Source: Hyphomicrobiales bacterium
Lineage (GTDB): Bacteria > Pseudomonadota > Alphaproteobacteria > Rhizobiales > Rhizobiaceae
Reading direction: 5' to 3'
Length of the DNA: 64,000 nucleotides
Assembly: GCA_900467185.1 (NCBI GenBank)
Contig: UBPA01000016.1
Location: 406-64,405, forward strand
Below are positions 19,751 to 29,120 of this stretch, piece by piece; the first letter of the stretch is position 1, and each line of letters starts with the position of its first letter. The notes beneath the pieces are model-generated. The model was not told where the DNA came from and ran no database searches. It was given only the letters and a program-made list of their open reading frames with translations. Position numbers and translations under genes: made by a program.

Positions 19751-20692
19751 ATGAAGAAATATTTGCTGGCGACAGCACTCGCAACGATGCTCGCAACAAC
19801 GGCTTCGGCCGAGACTATCGGCGTCTCGATGGCGCTTTTCGACGACAACTTCCTGACCGTTCTTCGCAACGGCATGACGGACTACTCGAAGGATCTCAAG
19901 GACGTCACGCTGCAGATCGAGGACGCGCAGAACGATGTCGGCAAGCAGCTGAGCCAGGTGCAGAATTTCGTGGCGTCCGGCGTCGATGCGATCATCGTCA
20001 ACCCGGTTGATACCGATGCGACCGTCGCGCTGTCGCAGGCTGCGGCTGCCGCCGGCATCCCGCTCGTCTATGTCAATCGCCAGCCCGTCAACGTCGATGA
20101 CCTTCCCGAAAAGCAAGCCTTCGTCGCCTCCGACGAAAAGGAATCCGGCACGCTGCAGACGAAGGAAGTCTGCCGCATGCTGAAGGCTGCCGGTAAGACC
20201 GAGGCGAAAGCCGTCGTGATGATGGGCGAACTGTCGAACCAGGCGGCGCGTATGCGCACGCAGGACATCAAGGACGTGCTTGCGACGCCGGATTGCAGCT
20301 TCATCAAGATCGCCGAGGAACAGACCGCCAACTGGTCGCGCACGCAGGGCGCCGACCTGATGACCAACTGGCTGTCGGCCGGTGTGCAGTTCGACGCCGT
20401 GATTGCCAACAACGATGAAATGGCCATCGGCGCGATCCAGTCTTTGAAGTCGTCGGGGCGCGCCATGGACGATGTCATCGTCGCCGGCATCGATGCCACC
20501 CAGGATGCCTTGGCATCGATGGCCGCTGGCGAGCTCGACGTATCGGTGTTCCAGAATGCGGCTGGCCAAGGCCGTGGTGCCGTGGATGCCGCGCTGAAGA
20601 TCGCACGTGGCGAGACGGTCGAGAAGAAGGGCTACGTTCCCTTCGAGCTCGTGACGCCTGCAAACCTCAAGGACTATCAGGCGAAGAACTAA
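19751..20692 (+). CDS. Periplasmic sugar (inositol-type) binding protein of an ABC importer
   Basis: ATG 19751 after GGAGGAG gives a 313-residue protein. It has a clear signal peptide (MKKYLLATALATMLATTASA, cleavage after Ala20) and a type-I periplasmic-binding fold: IGVSMALFDDNFLTVLRNGM, GVDAIIVNPVDTDATV, NWSRTQGADL, FDAVIANNDEMAIGA, VIVAGIDATQDAL. It belongs to the ribose/inositol (RbsB/IbpA-like) group. It heads a binding-protein/ATPase/permease operon inside an inositol locus, so an inositol or derivative is the likely ligand. A paralogue follows the permease at 23428. Confidence 0.92.
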   Translation: MKKYLLATALATMLATTASAETIGVSMALFDDNFLTVLRNGMTDYSKDLKDVTLQIEDAQNDVGKQLSQVQNFVASGVDAIIVNPVDTDATVALSQAAAAAGIPLVYVNRQPVNVDDLPEKQAFVASDEKESGTLQTKEVCRMLKAAGKTEAKAVVMMGELSNQAARMRTQDIKDVLATPDCSFIKIAEEQTANWSRTQGADLMTNWLSAGVQFDAVIANNDEMAIGAIQSLKSSGRAMDDVIVAGIDATQDALASMAAGELDVSVFQNAAGQGRGAVDAALKIARGETVEKKGYVPFELVTPANLKDYQAKN

Positions 20693-20708
20693 TCCTCTTA
20701 GCCACAAT

Positions 20709-20735
20709 GGGGCGAGGCGGCGCACGCCTCCCCCC
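20709..20735 (+). promoter_or_regulatory. Stem-loop between binding-protein and ATPase genes
   Basis: GGGGCGAGGCG and CGCCTCCCCCC can pair around a five-base loop with one mismatch. It has no T-run. Hairpins here commonly protect the abundant binding-protein transcript and reduce expression of the downstream ATPase gene. That role is inferred. Confidence 0.5.
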
Positions 20736-20758
20736 AACCCCATATGGAGGGTTTGCAC

Positions 20759-22297
20759 ATGGTCAGTCCCCGCACTGCCGAAGCGATCAAGCACGTCATC
20801 GAAGAGACTGAACGCCACGGACTTCTCGCTATCGAGGGTATCCGCAAAGAGTTTCCGGGTGTCGTCGCGCTCGACAACGTCCAGCTGCGCGTTCGCCGCG
20901 GCACCGTTCACGCCCTCATGGGAGAAAACGGGGCCGGCAAATCGACATTGATGAAAATTATCGCCGGGATCTATCAGCCGGATGCAGGCCAAATCCGCCT
21001 TCGCGGTGAGCTCGTCACGCTGAAGTCGCCGCTTGATGCGCTCGAACAGGGCATCGCGATGATCCATCAGGAGCTGGCCCTGATGAACTGGATGACGGTC
21101 GCCGAAAACATCTGGATCCGGCGCGAGCCGAAAAACCGTTTCGGTCTCATCGATCATGGCCGGATGGCCGAGATGACGGCCGAACTTTTCGACCGTCTGC
21201 GCATCAAGCTCGATCCGCGCGTGCAGGTGTTGGAGTTGACCGTCGCTCAGAAGCAGATGGTCGAGATCGCCCGCGCCGTAAGCTACGACAGCTCGATCCT
21301 CATCATGGACGAGCCGACATCCGCTTTGACGGATCGCGAGGTCGAGGGCCTTTTCTCGATCATCCGCGACCTGCGCGAACGCGGGATCGGCATCGTCTAC
21401 ATCACTCACAAGATGAACGAGCTTTTCGAGATCGCCGACGAGTTCACGGTGTTCCGCGACGGGAAATATGTCGGCTCCCATCTGTCGAAAGACGTCAATC
21501 GCGACGACATCATCCGCATGATGGTCGGGCGCGATATCACCGACATGTTTCCGAAGATCGAGTGCCCGATTGGCGAGGTCATCCTCGAGGTTCGCAATCT
21601 TACGATTCCCGGCGTCTTCCACGACATATCGTTCTCGCTCCGGCGCGGGGAAATCCTCGGGCTTGCAGGGCTTGTGGGGTCGAAACGGTCGAACGTCGCC
21701 GAAGCGATCTTCGGGGTCACGCCTGCCACATCCGGCGAGATCCTGGTCAACGGCACGGCGGTGACCATCGGGAGCCCGAGCGCTGCCATGGCGCAGGGCT
21801 TTGCCTTCCTCACCGAGGATCGTAAGGAGACGGGCTGCTTCCTGAGCCTCAATTGCCTGGAAAACATACAGTCGGCGCTCATCACACGGTCGCACGTCAA
21901 GGGCGGTTTCGTTGACCAGTCCACCGTGACCAAGCTTGCCGAGGACATGGCCCACGAGTTGAGGGTGAAAACACCGAACCTCTACGAGACTGTCGAGAAC
22001 CTCTCGGGCGGCAACCAGCAGAAGCTGCTGATCGCCCGCTGGCTCCTGACCAAGCCGCGCATTCTCATCCTCGACGAACCGACGCGCGGCATCGACGTCG
22101 GGGCCAAGTCGGAAATCCATCGGCTCATCACCGGTCTCGCGGCGGAGGGGGTCGCGGTGCTGATGATTTCGTCGGAACTGCCGGAGGTGCTGGGGATGAG
22201 CGACCGCATCGTCGTCATGCATGAAGGTCGCGTGTCCGGTGTCCTCGACCGCACCGAAGCCACTCAAGTCAAGATCATGGACCTCGCTGCGCGCTAG
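20759..22297 (+). CDS. Sugar ABC transporter ATP-binding protein (RbsA/MglA/IatA-type)
   Basis: A 512-residue tandem ATPase. ATG 20759 is chosen since GGAGGG lies 8 nt upstream; the in-frame ATG at 20744 would place that ribosome site inside the coding region. The first domain has Walker [10 protein letters not shown], a divergent signature [14 protein letters not shown] and Walker [14 protein letters not shown]. The second has a degenerate Walker A (GLVGSKRSN), signature LSGGNQQK and Walker [15 protein letters not shown]. The asymmetry is normal for this family. It energises uptake through the permease that follows; context suggests inositol-type substrates. Confidence 0.94.
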   Translation: MVSPRTAEAIKHVIEETERHGLLAIEGIRKEFPGVVALDNVQLRVRRGTVHALMGENGAGKSTLMKIIAGIYQPDAGQIRLRGELVTLKSPLDALEQGIAMIHQELALMNWMTVAENIWIRREPKNRFGLIDHGRMAEMTAELFDRLRIKLDPRVQVLELTVAQKQMVEIARAVSYDSSILIMDEPTSALTDREVEGLFSIIRDLRERGIGIVYITHKMNELFEIADEFTVFRDGKYVGSHLSKDVNRDDIIRMMVGRDITDMFPKIECPIGEVILEVRNLTIPGVFHDISFSLRRGEILGLAGLVGSKRSNVAEAIFGVTPATSGEILVNGTAVTIGSPSAAMAQGFAFLTEDRKETGCFLSLNCLENIQSALITRSHVKGGFVDQSTVTKLAEDMAHELRVKTPNLYETVENLSGGNQQKLLIARWLLTKPRILILDEPTRGIDVGAKSEIHRLITGLAAEGVAVLMISSELPEVLGMSDRIVVMHEGRVSGVLDRTEATQVKIMDLAAR

Positions 22298-22325
22298 TCG
22301 TGCACCGCGGGAGGAGACAGCGAAC

Positions 22326-23345
22326 ATGAACACCATCACGCAACCCGTTCCCCAGCTGCAGCAGACGCGACGGCGCGTTCCGCCGGAACTGACCATCCTT
22401 CTCGTCCTTGTCGGGATTTCGCTGACGTTTGAAATTCTCGGCTGGATGCTGCAGGGGCAGAGCTTCCTCGGCAATACGCAGCGGCTCTCGATCATGATCC
22501 TGCAGGTCTCGGTCATCGGCATCATCGCGATCGGTGTCACGCAGGTCATCATCTCGGACGGCATCGACCTCAGCTCCGGTTCGATCGTCGGGGCAACGGC
22601 GATGATCTCCATGAGTTTGGCCCAGGTCGGCACCTTTGAGCGTGCGCTCTATCCCGGACTGACGGATCTTCCCGTCATCGTGCCCGTTATCGCCGGACTT
22701 CTGGTCGGCGTCGTCTGCGGCGCGATCAACGGGCTCCTCATCGCTTACTCGCGCATCCCGCCGTTCATCGCGACGCTCGGTATGATGGTCACCGCACGCG
22801 GCTTTGCGAAGTGGTACACCAAAGGTCAGCCGATCAGCTTTCCTACAGACAGCTTTGCGGCGATCGGCAAGGGGCTCGCACCGGTCCTGATCTTCCTCAT
22901 CGTCGCCGCCATCATGCATGTCGTCTTGCGCTACACCCGTTATGGCAAGTTCACCTATGCGATTGGCGCGAACAAGCAGGCGGCGCGCGTCTCGGGCATT
23001 GATGTCGAGCGCCACACGGTCAAGGTCTACGCGGTCGCGGGCCTTCTCTCGGCACTCGCCGGAATCGTCGTCGCCTCGCGCGGCCTGACCGCTCAGGCCG
23101 GGATGGGCACGAGCTATGAACTCGACGCGATTGCCATGGCCGTCATCGGCGGTGTCTCCCTGTCGGGCGGTCGCGGCTCCATCCTCGGAACCATGATCGG
23201 CATGGTCATCTTCGGGGTCATCATTTCCGGGTTCACCTTCCTCCGGCTCGATGCCTATTACCAGGAAATGCTCAAGGGCATCATCATCGTCGCCGCCGTT
23301 GTGGCCGACGTCTACCGACAGCGAAAGCGCGTGAAGACGGCCTGA
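22326..23345 (+). CDS. Sugar ABC transporter permease (RbsC/IatP-type)
   Basis: ATG 22326 after GGGAGGAG gives MNTITQPVPQLQQTRRRVPP and 339 residues; the open frame extends upstream inside the ATPase gene. At least eight hydrophobic segments are seen, with the family hallmarks GIDLSSGSIVGATAMISMSL, IPPFIATLGMMVTARG, and IGGVSLSGGRGSILGTMIGM near the C-terminus. It forms the membrane channel for the ATPase encoded upstream and for one or both binding proteins that flank the pair. Confidence 0.94.
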   Translation: MNTITQPVPQLQQTRRRVPPELTILLVLVGISLTFEILGWMLQGQSFLGNTQRLSIMILQVSVIGIIAIGVTQVIISDGIDLSSGSIVGATAMISMSLAQVGTFERALYPGLTDLPVIVPVIAGLLVGVVCGAINGLLIAYSRIPPFIATLGMMVTARGFAKWYTKGQPISFPTDSFAAIGKGLAPVLIFLIVAAIMHVVLRYTRYGKFTYAIGANKQAARVSGIDVERHTVKVYAVAGLLSALAGIVVASRGLTAQAGMGTSYELDAIAMAVIGGVSLSGGRGSILGTMIGMVIFGVIISGFTFLRLDAYYQEMLKGIIIVAAVVADVYRQRKRVKTA

Positions 23346-23427
23346 AAGCCAGGCACGTCTTCCAAGGGGGCCGGCCTCCCAGCGTCCGACATCACCACCA
23401 AACGACCTTCAATTAGCGAGACCTCCG

Positions 23428-24366
23428 ATGAGACAGCTCCTGATCACGACCGCACTTTGCCTTTTTGCAGCACCTGACCTTCTTGCATCACCAGCATTCG
23501 CCGAGACGAAGGTTGCGGTGTCCATGACGTCCTTCGACAATCCATTTCTGACGATCCTGCTGAACGGCATTCGCACCGGCGCAGCGAAAGATACGACCAT
23601 CGAGCTTCTCACCGAAGACGCCCAGCTCGATCCGGCCAAGCAACTGAGCCAGGTCGAGAATTTCATCGCCAACGGCGTCGACGCCATCATCGTCAATGCC
23701 GTCGATGGAGACGCGACGGCCGCGATTACGCAGGCGGCGCGAAACGCCAAGATCCCGCTCGTCTACGTCAACCATCCGCCGGCCGAGCTCGAGAGCGGCC
23801 TGCCGGATAGCACCGCTTTCGTCGGCTCCAACGAGCTTGATTCCGGGACCATGGAAGCAGACGCAGCCTGCAAGCTGATGGGCGGCAAAGGTCGCGCCGT
23901 CATCCTGATGGGCCCTCTCGAGAACCACGCTGCCTTGACCCGCACCAAGGATGTCGAGGCCGTGTTCGCGCGGCCCGACTGCAAGATCGAGATCATCGAG
24001 AAGCAGACGGCCAACTGGAACCGGACCCAGGCACAGGATCTCACCGCGTCCTGGCTGACCGCAGGCGTGCAGTTCGATGCCGTGATCGCCAATAATGACG
24101 AGATGGCCATCGGTGCCGCCCAGGCTCTGAAGTCAGCTGGCGTCGACATGAAGAGCATTGTCATCGCCGGCATTGATGCCACACCGGACGGCCTTGCCGC
24201 CATGATTTCCGGCGACCTCGACCTGACGGTCTTCCAGAATGCGACCAGGCAGGGGGAAGTCGCCCTCGAGACGGCCGTCGCGATGGCCTCTGGCAAGCCG
24301 ACCGAGAAGGCCCTCTGGGTGCCCTTCGAACTCGTCACGCCTGAGAACATGGCGACCTACAAGTGA
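23428..24366 (+). CDS. Second periplasmic sugar-binding protein, paralogue of the first
   Basis: 312 residues with a signal peptide ending at about SPAFA. Long stretches align with the protein at 19751: FDNPFLTILLNG against FDDNFLTVLRNG, GVDAIIVNAVDGDAT against GVDAIIVNPVDTDAT, and QTANWNRTQAQDL, FDAVIANNDEMAIGA and IVIAGIDATPDGL in the same order. The two are therefore tandem paralogues around one ATPase/permease pair. A second binding protein could broaden the substrate range (for example different inositol isomers). Which ligand each binds is unknown. Confidence 0.9.
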   Translation: MRQLLITTALCLFAAPDLLASPAFAETKVAVSMTSFDNPFLTILLNGIRTGAAKDTTIELLTEDAQLDPAKQLSQVENFIANGVDAIIVNAVDGDATAAITQAARNAKIPLVYVNHPPAELESGLPDSTAFVGSNELDSGTMEADAACKLMGGKGRAVILMGPLENHAALTRTKDVEAVFARPDCKIEIIEKQTANWNRTQAQDLTASWLTAGVQFDAVIANNDEMAIGAAQALKSAGVDMKSIVIAGIDATPDGLAAMISGDLDLTVFQNATRQGEVALETAVAMASGKPTEKALWVPFELVTPENMATYK

Positions 24367-24394
24367 AACGATAGCGGCCCCGGAGAAGAAGCCC

Positions 24395-25297
24395 ATGAAA
24401 CACACACTCGACCCGCACATGTTCCGGCACCTGTCGCTGGAGGACACCTGCCGCAAGGTGGCCGATCTCGGCTATGACTACGTCGAACTGTCCCCGCGTC
24501 CGGATTTTCTCTCCTGGTGGACGCGGCCGAAGGTCTATCCGGAGCGCGTTGCCAGCTTCAAGAAGGCGCTCAAGGATCATGGCGTCGGCCTCGCCACGCT
24601 CCAGCCGATGTATCGCTGGGCGAGCCCCTATCCGGATGAATGGGACAACGCGATCGACAACTGGAAGCGCGTGATCGAGATCGCGGTCGAGATGGATGGC
24701 CCGATGCTCGTCTCGGAGTTCGGCCGCGGCGGATCGCCGGAGCGCAGCCTGAACGATCGATCGGGTCTTCATCGTCCCGAAACCTGCGAGGCCCAGTTCT
24801 TCCGCGCCATGGATATTCTCGTGCCGCTCCTGGAGAAGGAGGGCCTTGTCTTGTCGCTGGAAGCGCACCCGGAAGACTGGATCGAACAGATCGCGCCGGC
24901 CGTCGACATCATCAAGACGATCAACTCGCCGTCCGTCAAAGCGTCGTTCATCGCGCCACACACGTTCTTCTACGGACCCGACATGGTCGCCAATCTCCGT
25001 GCGACGGAGGGGCATCTGGTGCATGTCCGGCTGGCCGACACCTACGACCACAACAAGTCGTCGGAGCTCCGCTACATCGTCAACCCTCCCGGTTCCAAGG
25101 TGCGCGTCCATCAGCACACCGATTTCGGTCAGGGCGAGATCGATTTCGATACGTTCTTCGCGACGCTCGCCGACATGAACTTCGACGGTGTCCTCTCGAA
25201 CTGCGTGTTCGCCTGGGAAGACCGCGTCGACGAAAGCGCGCGCTTCATGCTCAACGAAACCCGGCGCTATGTCGCCAAATACTGGAATGAGGTCTGA
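24395..25297 (+). CDS. Sugar phosphate isomerase/epimerase-type TIM-barrel protein
   Basis: 300 residues from ATG 24395 ([20 protein letters not shown]). The AP-endonuclease-2-like barrel shows [68 protein letters not shown] and [17 protein letters not shown]; Glu and His residues at strand ends form the expected metal site. It lies 2 bp before iolG and resembles IolH/IolE-type enzymes of inositol operons. Probably an isomerase, epimerase or dehydratase of a keto-inositol; exact reaction unknown. Confidence 0.8.
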   Translation: MKHTLDPHMFRHLSLEDTCRKVADLGYDYVELSPRPDFLSWWTRPKVYPERVASFKKALKDHGVGLATLQPMYRWASPYPDEWDNAIDNWKRVIEIAVEMDGPMLVSEFGRGGSPERSLNDRSGLHRPETCEAQFFRAMDILVPLLEKEGLVLSLEAHPEDWIEQIAPAVDIIKTINSPSVKASFIAPHTFFYGPDMVANLRATEGHLVHVRLADTYDHNKSSELRYIVNPPGSKVRVHQHTDFGQGEIDFDTFFATLADMNFDGVLSNCVFAWEDRVDESARFMLNETRRYVAKYWNEV

Positions 25298-25299
25298 AA

Positions 25300-26310
25300 A
25301 TGACGGTGAGAATGGGCGTTATCGGCACAGGCGCCATCGGGCGCGATCATGCGCGCCGCATCAACCACGTCCTCGGCGGCGCAAGGATCGTCGCTCTGAG
25401 CGACGTCAACCGCGCCTCGGCCGAAGCGGTCAAGGCAGACATCGCACCGGATGCCGCCATCTTCGAGACGGGCGAGGCGCTGATCGCGTCGCCCGATGTC
25501 GATGCCGTTCTCGTGACCTCCTGGGGCGCGACACACGAGCAATATGTTCTCGCAGCGATCGCTGCCGGCAAGCCGTGCTTCTGCGAGAAGCCGCTGGCCA
25601 CCACGGCGGACGGCGGCAAGCGCATCGTCGATGCGGAGGTGGCCCATGGCAAACGCCTCGTGCAGGTCGGCTTCATGCGCCGCTACGATGCGGGCTACGT
25701 CGCCCTGAAGACGGTCGCCGACAGCCAGATCGGCGCGCCGATCATGGTGCATGCTGCGCACCGCAACCCCGCCGTGCCCGAGCAATACGTCACTCCGATG
25801 GCGATCCACGACACGATGATCCATGAGATCGACGTGCTGCGCTGGCTGCTCGACGACGACTACGTCTCCGCCCGCGTCCTCTTTCCGCGGGCCTCCGCCC
25901 GCAGCCATGCCAAGCTGCGCGATCCCCAGATCGTCATTCTGGAAACTGCCAAGGGCACGATCATCGACGTCGAGATCTTCGTGAACTGCCACTACGGCTA
26001 CGACATCCAGTGCCAGGTCGTCGGCGAGGACGGGATCGCGAACCTGCCCGATCCCATGGCGATCCCCATGCGGCTCGGTGCGCGCCGTCAAAGCGAGATC
26101 CTGACCGACTGGAAGGACCGCTTCATCGCCAGCTACGACGTCGAGCTGCAGGACTTCATCCATGCAGCCGCCAAGGGCACCGCCTCCGGCCCGAGTTCCT
26201 GGGACGGCTATGTCGCCGCGATCACATCGGATGCCTGCGTCAGCGCGCAGGACGCCGAAGGAGCCGCGATCGCCATCAACCTTCCCGCCCGTCCGGCGCT
26301 CTATAACTGA
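25300..26310 (+). CDS. iolG: Inositol 2-dehydrogenase (Gfo/Idh/MocA family)
   Basis: 336 residues. The Rossmann start is [17 protein letters not shown], followed by the family marker [14 protein letters not shown] and the active-site helix [17 protein letters not shown], whose His/Asp pair is typical of IolG. NAD-dependent oxidation of myo-inositol to 2-keto-myo-inositol (scyllo-inosose) is the first catabolic step. Position between a TIM-barrel isomerase gene (2-bp gap) and an IolI-like gene supports the call. It is one of four Gfo/Idh/MocA enzymes in the island and the most like classical IolG. Confidence 0.85.
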   Translation: MTVRMGVIGTGAIGRDHARRINHVLGGARIVALSDVNRASAEAVKADIAPDAAIFETGEALIASPDVDAVLVTSWGATHEQYVLAAIAAGKPCFCEKPLATTADGGKRIVDAEVAHGKRLVQVGFMRRYDAGYVALKTVADSQIGAPIMVHAAHRNPAVPEQYVTPMAIHDTMIHEIDVLRWLLDDDYVSARVLFPRASARSHAKLRDPQIVILETAKGTIIDVEIFVNCHYGYDIQCQVVGEDGIANLPDPMAIPMRLGARRQSEILTDWKDRFIASYDVELQDFIHAAAKGTASGPSSWDGYVAAITSDACVSAQDAEGAAIAINLPARPALYN

Positions 26311-26318
26311 GGTCTCCC

Positions 26319-27104
26319 ATGCGTTTTGCCATCAACCACATCACCGCCCCGAACCTGTCTCTTGATGCGTTCTTCTCCACCGCCCGCCGTCTCGGGCTGA
26401 CGGAGGTCGAGATCCGCAACGACCTTCCGGATGTCGTCAACACGATGGATCCCGCCGATGTTAAGGCGGCGGCGGAAAAGACCGGCGTCGAGATCGTTTC
26501 GATCAACGCGCTCTATCCGTTCAATGTCTGGTCGGGGGACCTGCCGGCCAAGGCTCTGGCCCTTGCCGACTACGCTGCGGCAAGCGGCGCCAAGGCGCTG
26601 GTCATGTGCCCGCTGAACGACGGGACAAAGGTTTCGTTCGATGATCTCGTGGCGGCCCTCTCAGCCATGAAGCCGATCCTTCAGGAGCGCGGTCTGACAG
26701 GCCTCGTCGAGCCTCTGGGGTTCCCGATTTCTTCGCTCAGAACCAAGGCGGAAGCCCTGCGCGCCATCGACGCGGCAGGTGGCGGCGATGTCTACAGACT
26801 GGTGCACGACACCTTCCATCATCACCTTGCCGGCGAAACCGCGTTTTTCCCAAGCCGTACGGGCCTCGTCCACATTTCGGGCGTGGTCGATCCGGCGGTT
26901 GCGGTGGACGACATGCTCGACGCGCACCGCGTGCTGGTGGATGGCGCAGACCGTCTGGAGAACGTGGCGCAGATCAAGGCGCTGACCGCCGCCGGCTTCG
27001 ACGGCCCCTTCAGCTTTGAGCCCTTCGCCGAAGAGGTCCACGCGTTGACCGATCCGGAAGCGGCGGTCCGTGAGAGCATCGCCTACGTCTCGGCCCATCT
27101 CTGA
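26319..27104 (+). CDS. IolI-like 2-keto-myo-inositol isomerase (TIM barrel)
   Basis: 261 residues beginning MRFAINHITAPNLSLDAFF, a start typical of IolI/hydroxypyruvate-isomerase-like barrels. Metal-site candidates are GLVEPLGFPISSLR (Glu), VYRLVHDTFHHHLAG (Asp/His), LVHISGVVDP and PFSFEPFAEEVHAL (Glu). Bacillus IolI interconverts 2-keto-myo-inositol and 1-keto-D-chiro-inositol; the same job here would feed D-chiro- or other inositols into the main route. It lies 8 bp after iolG. Confidence 0.75.
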   Translation: MRFAINHITAPNLSLDAFFSTARRLGLTEVEIRNDLPDVVNTMDPADVKAAAEKTGVEIVSINALYPFNVWSGDLPAKALALADYAAASGAKALVMCPLNDGTKVSFDDLVAALSAMKPILQERGLTGLVEPLGFPISSLRTKAEALRAIDAAGGGDVYRLVHDTFHHHLAGETAFFPSRTGLVHISGVVDPAVAVDDMLDAHRVLVDGADRLENVAQIKALTAAGFDGPFSFEPFAEEVHALTDPEAAVRESIAYVSAHL

Positions 27105-27181
27105 CGCAACGAGCGGCCGTGTCTGCGCGCAGGTGCAGGCACGGTCGATCCCTGGAACCACGGCCGATGCCGGAGGATGAA

Positions 27182-29119
27182 ATGAACAAGTCACTGGATG
27201 TCATCACGATCGGTCGATCATCTGTCGATCTTTACGGCGCACAGATCGGGGGACGTCTGGAGGATATGGGGTCCTTCCGCAAATATATCGGCGGCTCGCC
27301 GACCAATATGGCTGCGGGAACGGCGCGGCTCGGCCTCCGGTCTGCCCTGATCACGCGGGTCGGCAACGAGCATATGGGGCGCTTCATTCGCGAGGAACTG
27401 GCGCGCGAAGGTGTCGATGTCACGGGCGTGAAGACCGATCCCGAGCGGCTGACGGCGCTCGTGCTTCTCGGTATCCGCGACGAGGAGACATTCCCGCTGA
27501 TCTTCTATCGCGAGAACTGCGCCGATATGGCCCTGTGCGAAGATGATATCGACGAAGCCCTGATCGCCCGCGCGCGTTCGGTCGTTGCCACCGGCACGCA
27601 TCTGAGCCACCCCGATACGGAAAAGGCCGTTCTGAAGGCGCTGGAGCTTGCCCGCAAGCACGGGGGCCGGACCGCGCTCGATATCGATTACCGTCCCAAC
27701 CTCTGGGGCCTTGCCGGCCATGGCGACGGCGAAAGCCGGTTCGTCGAAAGTGCGGCCGTCACATCCAAGCTGCAATCGACACTGCATCTCTTCGACCTCA
27801 TCGTGGGGACGGAAGAGGAATTCCACATCGCGGGCGGCTCCATGGACACCATCGCGGCGTTGCGTGCGGTGCGCGCCGTCTCGCGCGCGACGCTCGTCTG
27901 CAAACGTGGTGCGGCAGGAGCCGTCGCCTTCACGGGCGATATTCCCGGCGATCTCGACGACGGAGAGATTTTCCCCGGCTATCCCATCGACGTCTTTAAC
28001 GTGCTGGGCGCCGGCGACGGATTCATGTCCGGCCTCATCAAGGGCTGGCTTGAAGATGCCGCATGGCCGCGTGCCCTTCAATATGCCAATGCCTGCGGCG
28101 CCTTTGCCGTCAGCCGCCACGGCTGCACGCCGGCCTATCCCTCGCTGGAGGAACTCACATTCTTCCTCGATCAAGGGGTGAAGACCAAGGTTCTGCGTCA
28201 GGATCAGGAACTTGAGCAGATCCACTGGGCGACCAACCGCCACGCGGACTGGTCGACGATGCGTGTCTTCGCCTTCGATCACCGTATGCAGCTGGAAGCC
28301 ATGCCGGGGGCAACCCCCGACAAGATCGGCCACTTCAAGGCGCTCTGCCTTGAGGCGGCGCTCGACGTGCAGGACGGTCGTTCGGGATACGGCATTCTCT
28401 GCGATAACCGCCTCGGCAAGCGCGCTCTGCATGCGGCATCCGGCACCGGCCTCTGGATCGGCCGCCCGGTGGAATGGCCGGGGTCGCGTCCGCTGACGCT
28501 CGAGCCGGAACTCGGCCCCGACTTCGGCGGCCTGGATGAGTGGCCGCTCGACAATGTCGTCAAGGTGCTGTGCTTCTGCCATCCGGACGATGCCCCCGAT
28601 CTCAGGGATATGCAGGAGGAAACGGTGCGCCGACTTTTTGCCGCCGCGCGGCGCAATCGGCTGGAGTTTCTGCTGGAGATCATTCCGTCGAAGGTCGGCC
28701 CGGTCGATGACGACACGAACGCCACGCTGATCCGCCGCTTCTACGAGATCGGCATCTATCCCGACTGGTGGAAGCTCGAGCCGATGGCAAGCCGCGTCGC
28801 TTGGGACAAGGCCTGCACCGCCATCACCGACAACGATCCGAACACACGCGGCATCGTCGTCCTCGGCCTCGATGCGCCGGAGGACGAACTTGCGGCCAGC
28901 TTCAAGATCGCCGCCAGCTTCCCGCTGGTGAAGGGCTTTGCTGTGGGCCGAACGATCTTCGCCAACGCTGCCCGAGAGTGGCTCGCTGGAGACATCACGG
29001 ATGCGGACGCCGTGCAGGATATGCAGGCCCGCTACCGCCGCCTCTGCGTCCTCTGGGAGACGGCGCGGGCGGTGGCGCAGGACAACGAAGCGACGGATCC
29101 GTCGCAGGGAGGACTTTGA
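27182..29119 (+). CDS. iolC: 5-dehydro-2-deoxygluconokinase fused to a DUF2090 domain
   Basis: ATG 27182 after GGAGG gives 645 residues. The N-terminal half (about 1-330) is a PfkB-type kinase: ITIGRSSVDLYGAQIGG, YIGGSPTNMAAGTARLG, DIDYRPNLWG and the catalytic NVLGAGDGFMSGL. It would phosphorylate 5-dehydro-2-deoxygluconate (DKG). The C-terminal half (about 350-635) is a DUF2090-type barrel with VFAFDHRMQLEAMPG, RSGYGILCDNRLGKRAL, LLEIIPSKVGPVDDDTN and VVLGLDAPEDELAASF. Its aldolase-like fold suggests it may cleave the kinase product (IolJ role). This fusion is known in proteobacteria. It is 1 bp upstream of iolD. Confidence 0.9.
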   Translation: MNKSLDVITIGRSSVDLYGAQIGGRLEDMGSFRKYIGGSPTNMAAGTARLGLRSALITRVGNEHMGRFIREELAREGVDVTGVKTDPERLTALVLLGIRDEETFPLIFYRENCADMALCEDDIDEALIARARSVVATGTHLSHPDTEKAVLKALELARKHGGRTALDIDYRPNLWGLAGHGDGESRFVESAAVTSKLQSTLHLFDLIVGTEEEFHIAGGSMDTIAALRAVRAVSRATLVCKRGAAGAVAFTGDIPGDLDDGEIFPGYPIDVFNVLGAGDGFMSGLIKGWLEDAAWPRALQYANACGAFAVSRHGCTPAYPSLEELTFFLDQGVKTKVLRQDQELEQIHWATNRHADWSTMRVFAFDHRMQLEAMPGATPDKIGHFKALCLEAALDVQDGRSGYGILCDNRLGKRALHAASGTGLWIGRPVEWPGSRPLTLEPELGPDFGGLDEWPLDNVVKVLCFCHPDDAPDLRDMQEETVRRLFAAARRNRLEFLLEIIPSKVGPVDDDTNATLIRRFYEIGIYPDWWKLEPMASRVAWDKACTAITDNDPNTRGIVVLGLDAPEDELAASFKIAASFPLVKGFAVGRTIFANAAREWLAGDITDADAVQDMQARYRRLCVLWETARAVAQDNEATDPSQGGL

Positions 29120-29120
29120 C

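Noticed and set aside
19568-22633. A 1021-codon minus-strand open frame opposite the transporter genes
   Set aside because: It is the antisense shadow of the well-supported binding protein and ATPase genes. Its translation is low-complexity with no motif.
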